DNA of 64,000 nucleotides, taken from positions 1-64,000 of the forward strand of contig NZ_PISD01000031.1 of assembly GCF_002835735.1 (NCBI RefSeq), written 5' to 3'. A program made the translations under genes and the position numbers. Below, piece by piece: positions 1 through 10,739 of the stretch. This DNA comes from Cytobacillus horneckiae. Its GTDB lineage: Bacteria; Bacillota; Bacilli; Bacillales; Cytobacillaceae. The notes under the pieces were generated by a model, which saw only the letters and a program-made list of their open reading frames with translations, was not told where the DNA came from and ran no database searches. Within the stretch, counting starts at the first letter, position 1. Every line of letters begins with the position of its first letter.

Positions 1-199
1 TCCTCTAAAGCAACGCCACAGACACATCTTCAGGTGAATAACCACGATTTTATTGATCTAAGCAACTCCACACGCGCTCGATCACAGGGATAACCACGTT
101 TTGCAACTTTGAGATACTTATATAATTCCAAATTGCAATCACCTATTCAAATATTATCCAGACATTTCCCCAATTGTTAAAAAAACTTACAAAAACCTA
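1..199. other. Left edge, no intact gene
   Basis: No open frame of gene size was found here. On the minus strand a short open stretch ends near position 20-50 and may be the worn tail of a gene outside the window, but two frames would be needed to read it, so no gene is called. Confidence 0.4.
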
Positions 200-228
200 T
201 TGCTTTTCTTTTCTGAACTTTCTATAAT
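200..228 (+). promoter_or_regulatory. Sigma-A promoter of the arginine operon
   Basis: A -35 TTGCTT (200-205) and a perfect -10 TATAAT (223-228) are separated by 17 bases. The predicted start lies near 235, about 60 bases before argC, so the ARG-box-like sequence lies in the leader. Confidence 0.65.
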
Positions 229-265
229 AATAGATACATATTTCATAAATATAAATAAAAATTAA

Positions 266-279
266 TAAATATACATTCA
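266..279 (+). promoter_or_regulatory. ARG box (ArgR/AhrC operator), candidate
   Basis: TAAATATACATTCA matches 12 of 14 positions of the ARG-box core TGAATWWWWATTCA. It lies between the predicted transcription start and the argC ribosome binding site, the expected place for arginine-dependent repression. Confidence 0.5.
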
Positions 280-294
280 ATAAAGGATGAGATG

Positions 295-1326
295 ATGAAA
301 GCTTCTATTATTGGAACAACTGGTTATGGTGGGGCGGAGCTGCTTCGAATCTTAAATCAACACCCTGAATTTGATATCCAGTCGATCCATTCTACAAGAG
401 ACGATTTACCTATTTGGCATGAATATCCACATCTTTATAATGTTATCGATAATACATTACAGGCAATCGATCCAGAGAAAATTGCATTAAAAGCGGATGT
501 TGTTTTCTTGGCAACTCCTTCCGGCATATCGGGGGAACTGGCAGGGAAATTTGTTGATAAAGATATTAAGGTCATTGATTTATCAGGTGATTTAAGATTG
601 GATGCGAATCAATATCAACAATGGTATAAAAAAGAACCAGTGAATCAGGCGCTAATAAACAAAGCGGTATACGGATTATCAGAATGGAATAGTGAAGAGA
701 TTCAACCTGCGCATCTCATTTCAAATCCGGGCTGCTATCCAACAGCAGCACTGCTTAGCTTAGCACCTGTCATTAAAGAAGATATCGTCCAAGTTGACAG
801 CATTATTGTTGACGCAAAATCGGGCATTTCCGGAGCTGGCAGATCGTTATCACGAAGCTCAAGTTTTTCTGAAGCGAATGAGAACTTTTCTGCATATAAG
901 GTGAATCAGCATCAACACACCCCAGAAATAGAAAAGCAGTTGCATAAGTGGAATGAGAATATCCAACCAATTACTTTTACTACACAACTGTTGCCAATCA
1001 CGAGAGGCATTATGGCAACAAGTTATGTCAAGCTTAAGGAAAGTTATACATCTCCGCAATTATTGGAATTATATGAACAAACATACAATAGCTGTCCATT
1101 CATTAGAATCCGTCCGGAAAACAATTATCCTTCCGTAAAAGAAGTTGCTGGCTCCAATTATTGTGATATCGGCATGCATGTCGATGAGAGAACGGGCAGA
1201 GTGACGATTATTTCAGTGATTGATAATTTGATGAAGGGTGCAGCTGGGCAGGCTGTCCAAAATGCAAATATTATGTTTGGGATGAATGAAACAACGGGGC
1301 TAAATTTTATCCCGCTTTATCCATAA
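295..1326 (+). CDS. argC: N-acetyl-gamma-glutamyl-phosphate reductase
   Basis: This is the third enzyme of arginine synthesis: the NADPH-dependent reduction of N-acetylglutamyl phosphate to the semialdehyde, in the cytoplasm. The 343-residue protein opens with the Rossmann motif GTTGYGGAELLR and carries the catalytic cysteine in SNPGCYPTA (Cys147). Two ATGs stand side by side (292 and 295); the ribosome binding site AAAGGATGA (282-290) suits the second, which also matches the MK start of relatives. It is the first gene of an argC-argJ-argB-argD-carA-carB-argF operon; argJ follows after 15 bases. Regulation by arginine through AhrC/ArgR is inferred from the upstream box. Confidence 0.97.
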   Translation: MKASIIGTTGYGGAELLRILNQHPEFDIQSIHSTRDDLPIWHEYPHLYNVIDNTLQAIDPEKIALKADVVFLATPSGISGELAGKFVDKDIKVIDLSGDLRLDANQYQQWYKKEPVNQALINKAVYGLSEWNSEEIQPAHLISNPGCYPTAALLSLAPVIKEDIVQVDSIIVDAKSGISGAGRSLSRSSSFSEANENFSAYKVNQHQHTPEIEKQLHKWNENIQPITFTTQLLPITRGIMATSYVKLKESYTSPQLLELYEQTYNSCPFIRIRPENNYPSVKEVAGSNYCDIGMHVDERTGRVTIISVIDNLMKGAAGQAVQNANIMFGMNETTGLNFIPLYP

Positions 1327-1341
1327 GGAGGAAAAATTAAA

Positions 1342-2574
1342 ATGCAAGCTTTGACCCAGTCAGCAAAGATAACAAAAATAGCAGAAGGAAATATTAATAC
1401 GCCTAAAGGGTTTCAATCTTCAGGAATTCATGCAGGCTTACGTTATTCAAAAAAGGACCTTGGTGTAATTTTGAGTGAATCACCAGCAAGCTGTGCAGCT
1501 GTTTATACAACGAGCAGCTTTCAAGCGGCGCCTCTGATTGTAACCAAGGAAAGTATTGCTCAAGAAGGGTTGATTCAAGCGATAGTCGTTAATAGTGCTT
1601 GCGCAAATGCTTGCACTGGTCAACAAGGTTTAAATGATGCCTATTTAATGAGGGAGCTGGCGGCGAAAAAATTTGACTTAAAAGAAAATTATGTTGCGGT
1701 TGCTTCCACCGGTGTAATTGGTGAATATATGCAAATGGAAAAAATTGAGGCTGGCATTCAAACTTTAGTGCCTAGCTCTGACCAACAAAGTGCTGAGGCA
1801 TTTCAGACAGCAATTTTAACGACTGACTTGGTAATGAAAAAGACTGGCTATGCAGCTATAATTGACGGAAAAACTGTTTATATGGGTGGTGCGGCAAAAG
1901 GCTCAGGAATGATTCATCCTAATATGGCGACGATGCTGGCATTTATTACTACAGACGTTCAAGTGAATAGTGCTGATTTAAGAGCTGCTTTAAAAGCAGT
2001 GACTGACCACACTTTTAACCAAATTACCGTAGATGGAGATACCTCTACTAATGATATGGTTCTAGTTGTGGCAAATGGTCAAAGTGAGACAGCTGCCTTA
2101 ACACCTGAGCATCCTGACTGGCCGATATTTTTGGAGCTGCTCACAAGAACATGTGAAGATCTAGCAATGGACATTGCTAAGGACGGAGAAGGAGCTACAA
2201 AGCTTATTGAAGTGGAAGTGTCAGGGGCAGAGACAAACGATGCAGCGCGAACAGCTGCAAAGCAAATTGTCGGATCTAATTTAGTGAAAACCGCGATTCA
2301 TGGAGCTGATGCTAACTGGGGAAGAATTATCGGCGCACTTGGACAAAGCGGGGTAAAAATCAATCCAAACAATGTCAATATTACAATCGGACCGATAGCT
2401 ATGCTTAAAAATAGTGATCCTCAAGTGTTTTCTGAAGAAGAAGCAACTGCCTATTTGCAAAATGACAAAGTCAATATTTTTGTCGACCTAAACCTAGGAG
2501 AAGGAAAAGGAAAAGCATGGGGCTGTGATTTATCTTATGAATATGTAAAAATAAATGCCAGCTATCGAACTTAA
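1342..2574 (+). CDS. argJ: Bifunctional ornithine acetyltransferase/N-acetylglutamate synthase
   Basis: ArgJ moves the acetyl group from N-acetylornithine to glutamate, closing the acetyl cycle of arginine synthesis, and in the bifunctional type also uses acetyl-CoA. The 410-residue precursor has the autocleavage signature around HPNMATMLAF; the expected cut is before Thr197, which becomes the nucleophile of the beta chain. The glycine-rich stretch KGSGMIHPNMA and a C-terminal region typical of the family are present. The AAGGAGG site (1325-1331) overlaps the argC stop codon, so the two genes are probably translationally coupled. Whether it is bifunctional or only recycles acetyl groups cannot be told from the sequence; no argA-like gene is in view. 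Confidence 0.96.
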   Translation: MQALTQSAKITKIAEGNINTPKGFQSSGIHAGLRYSKKDLGVILSESPASCAAVYTTSSFQAAPLIVTKESIAQEGLIQAIVVNSACANACTGQQGLNDAYLMRELAAKKFDLKENYVAVASTGVIGEYMQMEKIEAGIQTLVPSSDQQSAEAFQTAILTTDLVMKKTGYAAIIDGKTVYMGGAAKGSGMIHPNMATMLAFITTDVQVNSADLRAALKAVTDHTFNQITVDGDTSTNDMVLVVANGQSETAALTPEHPDWPIFLELLTRTCEDLAMDIAKDGEGATKLIEVEVSGAETNDAARTAAKQIVGSNLVKTAIHGADANWGRIIGALGQSGVKINPNNVNITIGPIAMLKNSDPQVFSEEEATAYLQNDKVNIFVDLNLGEGKGKAWGCDLSYEYVKINASYRT

Positions 2575-2588
2575 GGAGGCGTTAACGT

Positions 2589-3362
2589 TTGAAAAGCATC
2601 GTCATAAAGTGCGGCGGAAGTGTAATGAATGAATTGGCCCCTTCCTTTTTTGATAGCATGAAAAACCTTGAAGTTGCTGGCTATCATTTAATTTTTGTTC
2701 ATGGCGGTGGTCCTGATATTAATAAAATGCTTGAGCTTCATCAAGTGCAATCCGAATTTGTGAACGGGTTAAGAAAAACAACGAATGAAGTGATGGAAAT
2801 TGTGGAAATGGTCTTATCTGGGCAAGCAAATCGAAAACTAGCTACGAAGCTGCATCATCATGGTTTTAAAGCAATTGGCATGAACGGCAGTGATCATGGA
2901 TTTTTGCAGGCAGATTATATCAATGAGCAAGAGTTAGGGCTTGTCGGCGAGATAAAACAAGTAAAATCTGAATGGCTGAAAGTGATGTTAGACCATCAGT
3001 ACCTCCCAGTTATTACTCCGATAGCAATGACGGAAAAGGGAGTCAAGCTTAATGTTAATGCGGATGTAGCGGCGGCTTCAGTTGCAAAGGCAATCAATGC
3101 GGAAAGCTGCATTTTCGTAACGGATGTAGAGGGTGTACTTATCGATGGAAAACGCGCCAATGAGCTCGATACCGTTGAAATCAAACAGCATATTGATTCA
3201 GGGGAAATATCTGGTGGGATGATTCCGAAAGTATTATCTGCTGTATCTGCATTAGAGCACGGTTTACAAAGCGTGATGATCGTATCAGGTAAAAATGAAT
3301 TTTATGATGGATCAAAGTGGATCGGTACAAAAATTAAAAAGAGAACAGAGGTGTTACAGTGA
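2589..3362 (+). CDS. argB: Acetylglutamate kinase
   Basis: ArgB phosphorylates N-acetylglutamate with ATP, the second step of arginine synthesis. The 257-residue protein belongs to the amino-acid kinase family: lysine and glycine loop KCGGSVMNE at the start, substrate loop HGGGPDIN near residue 40, and an ATP-binding C-terminal half with FVTDVEGV. The start is a TTG at 2589, eight or nine bases after a strong AAGGAGG (2573-2579) that sits on the argJ stop codon. The stop overlaps the argD start by four bases. The length is that of the short class without the N-terminal extension of arginine-sensitive kinases, so feedback control more likely acts by transcription; that last point is inference. 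Confidence 0.96.
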   Translation: MKSIVIKCGGSVMNELAPSFFDSMKNLEVAGYHLIFVHGGGPDINKMLELHQVQSEFVNGLRKTTNEVMEIVEMVLSGQANRKLATKLHHHGFKAIGMNGSDHGFLQADYINEQELGLVGEIKQVKSEWLKVMLDHQYLPVITPIAMTEKGVKLNVNADVAAASVAKAINAESCIFVTDVEGVLIDGKRANELDTVEIKQHIDSGEISGGMIPKVLSAVSALEHGLQSVMIVSGKNEFYDGSKWIGTKIKKRTEVLQ

Positions 3363-4516
3363 GTCATTTATTTCCGACTTATGCTAGATGGGAAGTTGAA
3401 CCGGATATGGCAGAAGGTTCGTTTATAGTTGATAAAGCTGGAAAGAAGTATTTAGATTTTACTTCAGGCATTGGGGTTTGCAATCTTGGACATCGACCGG
3501 AAGCAGTGCAAACGGCGATTACAGATCAGCTCAATCAATTCTGGCATGTATCAAATTTATTTGAACAAGGGCAGCAGGAAAAGGCAGCAAAAATGTTAGC
3601 AGATGCAGCGGGATTAGATGCTGTTTTTTTCTCCAATAGCGGTGCTGAAGCAAATGAAGGAGCGATTAAACTTGCACGAAAGGCAACCGGCAGAGAAAAG
3701 ATTATTACATTTAATCAATCCTTTCACGGTCGTACATTTGCGACGATGGCTGCAACAGGACAGGAAAAAATAAAAAGCGGATATGGGTCGATGCTGCAAA
3801 CATTTAAATACGCTGAGTTCAATAACATTGATTCGCTTAAGAAGCTTATAGATCAAGATACAGCAGCGGTTATGCTGGAAATCGTGCAAGGAGAAGGCGG
3901 CATATATCCAGCAAATGAAGACTTCTTGAAGGAAGTACAGACACTTTGCAAAGAAAATGGTGCACGATTAATTATTGATGAGATACAAACAGGAATCGGA
4001 CGTTCAGGGCAGCCATTCGCATTTCAGCATTACGAGCTACAGCCGGATATTATTACTGCTGCAAAAGGTTTAGGAAGCGGTTTGCCGATTGGTGCGGTTG
4101 TTGGGAAAAAAGAATTAAAGGATGCATTTGGACCTGGAAGTCATGGATCTACTTTTGGCGGTAATCCACTCTCTATCGCTTCAGCACTTGCGACCATGAA
4201 TTGTATTTTCAATGAGTCATTTTTAAAAGAAGTTCAACAGAAGAGTGATTACCTTGTGAAGAAATTACAAGAAACACTGCAAAAAAATAATCATGTGTTA
4301 GAAATCAGACATTTAGGTTTAATGGTTGGTATTGAACTTAACGGAGATTTATCAGGCCTATTGCAGGAATTAAGGGAGGAAGGGCTTTTAGTTCTAACTG
4401 CAGGTGTAAATGTCTTAAGGCTTCTCCCGCCATTAACAGTGTCTAAGGAAGAGATTGACTTGGCGATTCATACGATCTCCAAAATTTTAAACAAGCAAAC
4501 GGTCGCAGCCATATAG
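3359..4516 (+). CDS. argD: Acetylornithine aminotransferase
   Basis: ArgD is a pyridoxal-phosphate enzyme of the class III aminotransferases that makes N-acetylornithine from the semialdehyde and glutamate. Of 385 residues, the cofactor lysine is Lys236 in TAAKGLGSGLPIGA; NSGAEANEGAIKLARK (cofactor phosphate site) and IIDEIQTGIGRSG (cofactor aspartate) are also present. It starts with GTG inside the argB stop (GTGA overlap), showing tight coupling. A 77-base gap with ARG-box-like sequences then separates it from carA. Members of this family can act on other omega-amino acids, but the operon fixes the role. Confidence 0.96.
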   Translation: MSHLFPTYARWEVEPDMAEGSFIVDKAGKKYLDFTSGIGVCNLGHRPEAVQTAITDQLNQFWHVSNLFEQGQQEKAAKMLADAAGLDAVFFSNSGAEANEGAIKLARKATGREKIITFNQSFHGRTFATMAATGQEKIKSGYGSMLQTFKYAEFNNIDSLKKLIDQDTAAVMLEIVQGEGGIYPANEDFLKEVQTLCKENGARLIIDEIQTGIGRSGQPFAFQHYELQPDIITAAKGLGSGLPIGAVVGKKELKDAFGPGSHGSTFGGNPLSIASALATMNCIFNESFLKEVQQKSDYLVKKLQETLQKNNHVLEIRHLGLMVGIELNGDLSGLLQELREEGLLVLTAGVNVLRLLPPLTVSKEEIDLAIHTISKILNKQTVAAI

Positions 4517-4538
4517 GCTGAATTTTTAATCAATTAAA

Positions 4539-4572
4539 TGTATAAAAATTTATAATGATACATGAATATTCA
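4539..4572 (+). promoter_or_regulatory. Internal ARG-box-like pair before carA
   Basis: TGTATAAAAATTTA (4539-4552) matches the ARG-box core at 12 of 14 positions, and the perfect palindrome TGAATATTCA follows at 4563-4572. The pair fills the only sizeable gap in the operon. It could allow ArgR/AhrC binding within the operon; no clear promoter was seen with it. Confidence 0.4.
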
Positions 4573-4593
4573 GGAATGCATGAGGTGCATAAA

Positions 4594-5676
4594 ATGGAAG
4601 GTTATTTGCATTTAGAAAGCGGTCAATGTTTTGAAGGTGAATGGCTCTCAGAACCACCTAAAGAAAACATTAAAGGAGAAATTGTTTTCTTTACTGGCAT
4701 GACAGGATACCAGGAAGTGTTAACAGATCCTTCCTATAAAGATCAAATCATTGTTTTTACGTATCCGCTAATTGGAAATTATGGCATAAATGAGTCAGAC
4801 TTTGAAAGTAAAAAGCCGCATGTGGCAGGGGTGATTGTCTATGAAGGCAGTTCACATCCTTCACACTATCAATCAGCATATACATTAAAGGACTATTTAA
4901 CAAAGTGGAATATTCCTTTAATGGGCCATATAGATACAAGGGCAATTGTTAAAAAAATAAGGTCAGTTGGAACAATGCCTGCGATAATGGCTTCACATCC
5001 TGAAATGGATCAAAACGATATAGTTCTACTGAAAGATGAAAAGGTTTATAAAGTATCTTCAACGAAAACAGAAATTTATGGAAATGGAGATACTCATATT
5101 GTCCTTTTTGATTTTGGTTCAAAGAAATCTATTGTTGATTCATTAGTGAAGCGAGACTGTCTTGTGACATCAGTCCCTTACAATACAAGCTTTGAAGATG
5201 TGGCTGCTTTAAAGCCTGATGGAATCTTATTGTCTAATGGCCCTGGCGATCCTAAGGAGCTTTCGCATTATTTGCCAACTATAAAAAAAGTAATCGAGAA
5301 GTACCCTACATTCGGTATTTGTTTAGGTCATCAGCTTGCTGCTTTAGCGATAGGGGCCAATACAAAAAAGCTATCTTTTGGCCATCGGGGTGCAAATCAT
5401 CCAATAGCCGACTTGCAAACAGGAGCAGTGATGATGTCATCTCAAAACCACAGCTATGTTGTTGATGAAGTAAGCTTGATTGGCACAGGTTTTAAGAAGC
5501 GATACGTAAACCTTCATGACCAATCAATTGAAGGGTTAATGCACGAGTCTCTTAAGCTGCACACAGTGCAATTCCATCCTGAAGCACACCCGGGACCTGC
5601 AGATACTAATTATGTATTCGATGAATTTTTAATGATGATTTCTGAAGAAAAGGGGAGAGTAATCGCTTATGCCTAA
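4594..5676 (+). CDS. carA: Carbamoyl-phosphate synthase small (glutaminase) subunit, arginine-linked
   Basis: CarA releases ammonia from glutamine and channels it to CarB for carbamoyl phosphate. The 360-residue protein has the N-terminal CarA domain (GEIVFFTGMTGYQEVLTDPS) and a C-terminal class I glutamine amidotransferase with nucleophile Cys243 in FGICLGHQLAAL and the His/Glu pair in QFHPEAHPGP. The open frame extends 13 codons upstream, but the ATG at 4594 has GAGGTG six bases before it and matches the MEGYL start of relatives. Its place between argD and argF marks it as the arginine-pathway copy; Bacillus species usually have a second pair in the pyrimidine operon. It overlaps carB by eight bases. 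Confidence 0.95.
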   Translation: MEGYLHLESGQCFEGEWLSEPPKENIKGEIVFFTGMTGYQEVLTDPSYKDQIIVFTYPLIGNYGINESDFESKKPHVAGVIVYEGSSHPSHYQSAYTLKDYLTKWNIPLMGHIDTRAIVKKIRSVGTMPAIMASHPEMDQNDIVLLKDEKVYKVSSTKTEIYGNGDTHIVLFDFGSKKSIVDSLVKRDCLVTSVPYNTSFEDVAALKPDGILLSNGPGDPKELSHYLPTIKKVIEKYPTFGICLGHQLAALAIGANTKKLSFGHRGANHPIADLQTGAVMMSSQNHSYVVDEVSLIGTGFKKRYVNLHDQSIEGLMHESLKLHTVQFHPEAHPGPADTNYVFDEFLMMISEEKGRVIAYA

Positions 5677-8600
5677 AGACACCAGCATCCAATCCATCCT
5701 AGTTATTGGATCAGGCCCAATCGTCATTGGGCAAGCAGCAGAATTTGACTATGCAGGCACACAAGCATGTGCAGCTCTTAAAGAAGAAGGTTATAAGGTA
5801 ATATTAGTAAACAATAACCCGGCAACGATCATGTCGGATGAAAATTTTGCAGATAGTATTTATTTCGAACAGTTAACAGTAGAAAGCTTGGAAAAAATTA
5901 TTGCAAAAGAAAAGCCTGATGGGCTTTTAGGAACGTTGGGAGGACAAACTGGACTAAACTTAACATTTCAATTAAGTGAAGCAGGCATCCTTGAAAAATA
6001 TGAAGTAAAGCTTCTTGGCAGCAGTATTGAAGCGATAAAAAAAGGGGAAGACCGCCAAAGATTTAGGCAGTTAATGAATGAACTAAATGAGCCTGTCCCT
6101 GAAAGTGAAATTGTCCATAAAGTGGAAGAGGCGATTTCTTTTGCTGAAAGCATCGGTTTTCCGATTATCGTTCGTCCAGCCTATACATTAGGTGGTACAG
6201 GTGGAGGTATTGCGAATGATATGGATGAGCTCACATCGCTTGTAAAAGGCGGACTAAAAGAAAGTGCCATCACTCAAGTGCTCGTTGAACGAAGTATTGC
6301 AGGCTTTAAAGAGGTTGAATATGAAGTCATGCGTGACAGCAATAATACATGCATTACCATTTGCAATATGGAGAATATTGACCCCGTTGGCATTCATACC
6401 GGAGATAGCATTGTCGTAGCACCAAGTCAAACCTTGACAGATGATGAGTATCAAATGCTCCGTTCGGCCTCTATTAAAATTATTTCCGAATTGGGGATTA
6501 TTGGCGGCTGCAATATTCAATTTGCACTGGATCCTAATAGTAAAAACTATTATTTAATTGAGGTCAACCCAAGGGTCAGCCGCTCATCTGCTCTAGCATC
6601 AAAAGCAACAGGCTATCCAATTGCCAGAATGGCTGCAAAGCTGGCAGTTGGCTACCATTTATCAGAAATTATCAATCCGGTCACTGGGGATACATTTGCC
6701 AGCTTTGAACCCGCTTTAGATTATGTCATTGTTAAATTTCCAAAATGGGCTTTCGATAAATTTCCAAATGCTGAGCGCAAGCTAGGCACTCAAATGAAGG
6801 CGACAGGCGAAGTAATGGGGATCGATCGCAATATGGAAAGAGCGTTGCTTAAAGCTGTGCATTCTTTAGAAGGAAAAGGCCTGGACTTAACGTATCCATC
6901 GATTAGTGGGCTTGCAACCGAAGAATTGGAGGCTATTTTACTTAAACAAACAGATGAACGTTTTTTTGTCATCATAGAACTAATTAGACGCGGTATTTCT
7001 ATTGAAAAAATAAAAGATGTGACGAAAATAGATTACTTTTTCCTCCACTCCTTTAAGCAATTAGTAGAGCTGGAGAAATGGATTGCTTCCACCTCATTAA
7101 GTGCAATTAATAAAAAGGAGATGCAGCACCTTAAGGAAAAAGGCTTTGGTGATGAGTATTTATCCTCTGTTTGGGGTGTTTCAGAACTTGAGGTCCGTCA
7201 AAAAAGAAAAAACCTCGGCATTATACCAGTATATAAAATGGTTGATACCTGTGCAGCAGAGTTTGCAGCAGAATCAAATTATTTTTACTCAAGCTATTTT
7301 GGGGAAAACGAACAAACCGAGAGTGATCGTCGCAAAATATTAATAATAGGGAGTGGCCCGATCAGAATTGGTCAAGGTATCGAGTTTGATTATTGCTCTG
7401 TTCAAGGAGTATTTGCGTTAAAAGATGCAGGAATAGAGACAGTAATGATCAATAATAATCCAGAAACAGTTAGTACAGACTTTACAACCGCTGATCGATT
7501 GTATTTTGAACCTCTCATATTAGAAGACATATTAAATGTCATCGAAACAGAAGGAATAACAGAAGTAATTGTCCAGCTTGGTGGGCAAACAGCTTTAAAT
7601 CTTGCAGAAAAACTGGAAGACTGCGGCATTACTTTATTGGGTACGAACGCTCAAACAATCGCTACTTTAGAAGATAGAGAGCTGTTCTATCAATTATTAG
7701 ATGAATTAAAAATTCCTCATATTGAAGGGTATGTTGCAACCTCTGAAGCACAGCTGAATGAATATGTGCAAAAGATTGGCTACCCTGTCCTTATTCGTCC
7801 TTCCTATGTTATCGGTGGAAAAGGAATGGAGGTTATTAAGAATGAGGAAGAGTTTAATCACTATCAAAATAAACTTGATATTCCATACCCTGTCTTAGTT
7901 GATAAGTTTTTGCAAGCATTTGAGGCAGAATTGGATTTAGCGGCAGATGGCAATAATATCGTCGTTCCAGCAATTATGGAGCATGTGGAAAAAACAGGTG
8001 TCCATTCTGGCGACAGCATGTCAGTTTTACCGCCAAAAAGCTTATCACAAGCTGTGCAAGATAAAATGATAGCCTATGGTAAAGCAATTGTTCAAAAACT
8101 GGATTATAAAGGAATAATGAATATCCAATATATAGTTGATGACGAAGCTGTTTATTTATTGGAAATTAATCCAAGAGCGAGCAGAACTGTACCGATTGTA
8201 AGCAAAGTGACAAGTACTCCGCTCGTGCAAATCGCAACAAAGATTTTGCTTGGAGAATATACCTTGTCAAAAGATGAGCTTCCGATGCTTGAGCAAACTC
8301 CATTCGTCTGTGTGAAGTATCCAGTTTTTTCAAACTATGCCCTTAAAGGTCTTGATGCAAAAATAGGGCCAGAAATGAAGTCAACTGGAGAAGGAATTGC
8401 GCTAGCTGCATCGTATAGCCAAGCGATGAAAAAAGCATTTAATAAAAGCAAGAAAACTGAAGAGACAATTGTATACAAAGGTGAACTTCCTGAACAATTG
8501 GTGATTGCAGCTGCAGCTTCCAATATAAAATTAATCTTTGCAAAAGCAGATTGGTTAGAGCATAAGCCTGCTGCTGTTTACAACCCATATACATTAATAG

Positions 8601-8764
8601 AAGATAAGGAAATGCGTGAGACAGCGGTGAAAAATAGAATTTTAACTTTCTCAGAGCCTGAGACATTAGAGGCGTATTTAGTTGCTGGGACCGAGGATAT
8701 ATGGGAAGCCCATTCAATACAAGATTGGCATAATGAAAAAAATGAGGAAGTGAGTGTATCATGA
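5669..8764 (+). CDS. carB: Carbamoyl-phosphate synthase large subunit, arginine-linked
   Basis: CarB makes carbamoyl phosphate from bicarbonate, ammonia and two ATP. The 1031-residue protein shows the internal duplication of the family: each half opens with an SGPI-type pre-ATP-grasp motif ([17 protein letters not shown] near residue 12 and [17 protein letters not shown] near 560), followed by an ATP-grasp domain. It is about 40 residues shorter than the roughly 1070-residue enzymes because the C-terminal allosteric domain is reduced, as in the arginine-specific B. subtilis enzyme; loss of UMP/ornithine control is therefore likely but inferred. The start lies inside carA and the stop overlaps argF (ATGA), so the three form one coupled unit. 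Confidence 0.96.
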   Translation: MPKDTSIQSILVIGSGPIVIGQAAEFDYAGTQACAALKEEGYKVILVNNNPATIMSDENFADSIYFEQLTVESLEKIIAKEKPDGLLGTLGGQTGLNLTFQLSEAGILEKYEVKLLGSSIEAIKKGEDRQRFRQLMNELNEPVPESEIVHKVEEAISFAESIGFPIIVRPAYTLGGTGGGIANDMDELTSLVKGGLKESAITQVLVERSIAGFKEVEYEVMRDSNNTCITICNMENIDPVGIHTGDSIVVAPSQTLTDDEYQMLRSASIKIISELGIIGGCNIQFALDPNSKNYYLIEVNPRVSRSSALASKATGYPIARMAAKLAVGYHLSEIINPVTGDTFASFEPALDYVIVKFPKWAFDKFPNAERKLGTQMKATGEVMGIDRNMERALLKAVHSLEGKGLDLTYPSISGLATEELEAILLKQTDERFFVIIELIRRGISIEKIKDVTKIDYFFLHSFKQLVELEKWIASTSLSAINKKEMQHLKEKGFGDEYLSSVWGVSELEVRQKRKNLGIIPVYKMVDTCAAEFAAESNYFYSSYFGENEQTESDRRKILIIGSGPIRIGQGIEFDYCSVQGVFALKDAGIETVMINNNPETVSTDFTTADRLYFEPLILEDILNVIETEGITEVIVQLGGQTALNLAEKLEDCGITLLGTNAQTIATLEDRELFYQLLDELKIPHIEGYVATSEAQLNEYVQKIGYPVLIRPSYVIGGKGMEVIKNEEEFNHYQNKLDIPYPVLVDKFLQAFEAELDLAADGNNIVVPAIMEHVEKTGVHSGDSMSVLPPKSLSQAVQDKMIAYGKAIVQKLDYKGIMNIQYIVDDEAVYLLEINPRASRTVPIVSKVTSTPLVQIATKILLGEYTLSKDELPMLEQTPFVCVKYPVFSNYALKGLDAKIGPEMKSTGEGIALAASYSQAMKKAFNKSKKTEETIVYKGELPEQLVIAAAASNIKLIFAKADWLEHKPAAVYNPYTLIEDKEMRETAVKNRILTFSEPETLEAYLVAGTEDIWEAHSIQDWHNEKNEEVSVS

Positions 8765-9711
8765 TTGCGGCATCTGTTTGTGCAAAAAAATTCAATTTAA
8801 AAGGTCACCATCTGTTAACATTAGCTGATTATTCTCCAGAGGTCATTAAAGGTCTTGTGGAAAAAGCATATATAATGAAAAACACAGATCATCTGGAAGA
8901 GGCACCATTGAAAGGGAAAATTCTTGGAATGATTTTTGAAAAGTCTTCAACGAGAACGAGGGTGTCATTCGAAGCAGGTATGCTTCAGCTTGGCGGGCAT
9001 GCACTTTATTTAAACAGTCAGGACATGCAGCTCGGCCGTGGAGAAACAATTGCCGATACGGCTAAAGTGTTATCTAATTATGTAGATGCCATTATGATCC
9101 GTACTTTCTCACATGATATCATTGAGGAATTAGCTGAACACGCAACGATTCCAGTAATTAATGGGCTGACTGATTTATATCATCCATGCCAAGCTTTAGC
9201 TGATCTGCTAACAATAAAAGAAATAAAGGGAACAATCGAAGGAATTAAATGTGTATATGTCGGAGATGGCAATAATGTGGCTCATTCTTTAATGATTGCT
9301 GCTGCAAAAGTAGGAATGGATATGACAATTGCCTGTCCAAAAGGATACGAGCCTGATGAATATGTTGTTAAGATAGCTAAAGGTTTTGCCGCAGAAAGCG
9401 GAGCTGCGATTGTTGTTGAACATGATGTAAATAAAGCGGTAAAAGGGGCGGATGTCATTTATACAGATGTTTGGACCAGTATGGGACAGGAAGAGGAGAA
9501 TGAATGGAGGCTTCAGGCTTTCAAAGATTATCAAGTAAATGCTGCATTAGTGCAGCAAGCAAAGGATGACTACTTATTTCTGCACTGCCTGCCGGCGCAT
9601 CGTGGAGAGGAAGTTTCTGCCGAAGTAATTGATGGAGATCATTCTGCCGTCTTTCAGCAAGCAGGTAATCGTCTTCATGCGCAAAAGGCGTTATTATCAG
9701 AACTCCTATAA
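8761..9711 (+). CDS. argF: Ornithine carbamoyltransferase
   Basis: ArgF joins carbamoyl phosphate and ornithine to citrulline. The 316-residue protein has the carbamoyl-phosphate loop [12 protein letters not shown] near residue 60, [12 protein letters not shown] near residue 140, and the ornithine-side motif [13 protein letters not shown] near residue 277. It is the last gene of the operon and starts within the carB stop codon; a strong terminator follows. argG and argH, needed to finish arginine, are not in the window. Confidence 0.96.
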   Translation: MIAASVCAKKFNLKGHHLLTLADYSPEVIKGLVEKAYIMKNTDHLEEAPLKGKILGMIFEKSSTRTRVSFEAGMLQLGGHALYLNSQDMQLGRGETIADTAKVLSNYVDAIMIRTFSHDIIEELAEHATIPVINGLTDLYHPCQALADLLTIKEIKGTIEGIKCVYVGDGNNVAHSLMIAAAKVGMDMTIACPKGYEPDEYVVKIAKGFAAESGAAIVVEHDVNKAVKGADVIYTDVWTSMGQEEENEWRLQAFKDYQVNAALVQQAKDDYLFLHCLPAHRGEEVSAEVIDGDHSAVFQQAGNRLHAQKALLSELL

Positions 9712-9714
9712 TTG

Positions 9715-9750
9715 AAAAGAGCCAAATGGATTTTTCCGCTTGGCTCTTTT
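9715..9750 (+). terminator. Terminator of the arginine operon, two-way
   Basis: An 11-base-pair stem (AAAAGAGCCAA / TTGGCTCTTTT) lies between the convergent ends of argF and uppP and reads as a terminator on both strands. Confidence 0.85.
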
Positions 9751-9765
9751 ATTTATGTTCTTTCG

Positions 9766-10569
9766 CTAAGAAAACAATATAACCAACGGCCCGGCGATAA
9801 AGCAATAAATAGCAAAATATTTTAAGTTTCCGCGCGCCATAATCCCCATAAACCATTTTAAAGCAAAATAGGAAGCAATAAATGATGCAGCAAAAGCGAT
9901 TGTATAAGGTAAGACAAGCTTGTCTAAATTAGGATCGGCGAAAATATCACTAAAGCCTAAAATCATGCTTCCTACGCTGACTGGAATATAAAGCAGAAAA
10001 GAGAACCGCAATGCAGTTTCTTGTTTCATACCTAAGCCCATTGCAGCGACTATCGTTGCACCTGAGCGGCTAATACCAGGAATAAGGGCAACTGATTGGG
10101 CAAGGCCAACTATGACAGCATCCTTTAAAGTGAGATCTCTATCGCTTTTTCGTCCTTTAAAATTGCGAATAAGCCAAAGAGCAATCCCGGTAACGATTAA
10201 AGTGAACCCAACGGTCTTAATATTCCCATCTAAGTAATCGCCGAATAATACGCCTAGCACGCCTGCAGGAATGGTAGCAATGATTAAGTATATAATAAAC
10301 CGGAAGTCAGCCTTAGTTTTAGGATCTTTTGTTTTAATATAGGTCATGCCATTTTGAATTAATCTTATTATGTCATGGCGGTAAATAATCAATACTGCAA
10401 AAAGTGAAGCAGTATTGACGAGTATCGCAAAGCTCATCCCTTGAATATCAACGTTAAAAAAATAAGCTGCAATTTCCACATGTCCGCTTGAAGAGACTGG
10501 GATAGGTTCAGTAAATCCTTGCAAAAGACCTAAAAACAAATATTTAAGAATAACAATGAAATCCTCCAT
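9766..10569 (-). CDS. uppP: Undecaprenyl-diphosphate phosphatase (BacA/UppP family)
   Basis: UppP is a membrane enzyme that dephosphorylates undecaprenyl diphosphate so that the lipid carrier of cell-wall synthesis can be reused; it also lowers bacitracin sensitivity. The 267-residue protein is almost wholly hydrophobic segments and holds both family signatures: [19 protein letters not shown] near residue 15, with the conserved Glu and SSSGH, and [13 protein letters not shown] near residue 160. The ATG at 10569 has a G-rich ribosome binding site (C run at 10575-10580 on the plus strand). It stands alone between two genes of opposite strand. Several UppP copies are common in Bacillaceae, so this need not be the main one. 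Confidence 0.92.
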   Translation of the reverse strand: MEDFIVILKYLFLGLLQGFTEPIPVSSSGHVEIAAYFFNVDIQGMSFAILVNTASLFAVLIIYRHDIIRLIQNGMTYIKTKDPKTKADFRFIIYLIIATIPAGVLGVLFGDYLDGNIKTVGFTLIVTGIALWLIRNFKGRKSDRDLTLKDAVIVGLAQSVALIPGISRSGATIVAAMGLGMKQETALRFSFLLYIPVSVGSMILGFSDIFADPNLDKLVLPYTIAFAASFIASYFALKWFMGIMARGNLKYFAIYCFIAGPLVILFS

Positions 10570-10739
10570 TTATACCCCCCTAAAAGTCTTATTTTCCTCA
10601 TTTAACAACAAGATTTGAATCGTGTACACTATATTTACCAAAACATTACATATATAATTAATAGTTCAATCATTCCCTTGATTTACCTTTATGATGCCAG
10701 ATCTTATGGAAATAATAAAACTGTACCAATTTATCGCAG

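Noticed and set aside
20..145. Possible gene tail on the minus strand at the left edge
   Set aside because: Two reading frames would have to be joined to make a sensible end, so it was left as uncalled.
8439..8795. A 118-codon minus-strand frame across the carB-argF junction
   Set aside because: It lies antisense to two certain genes and has no ribosome binding site.
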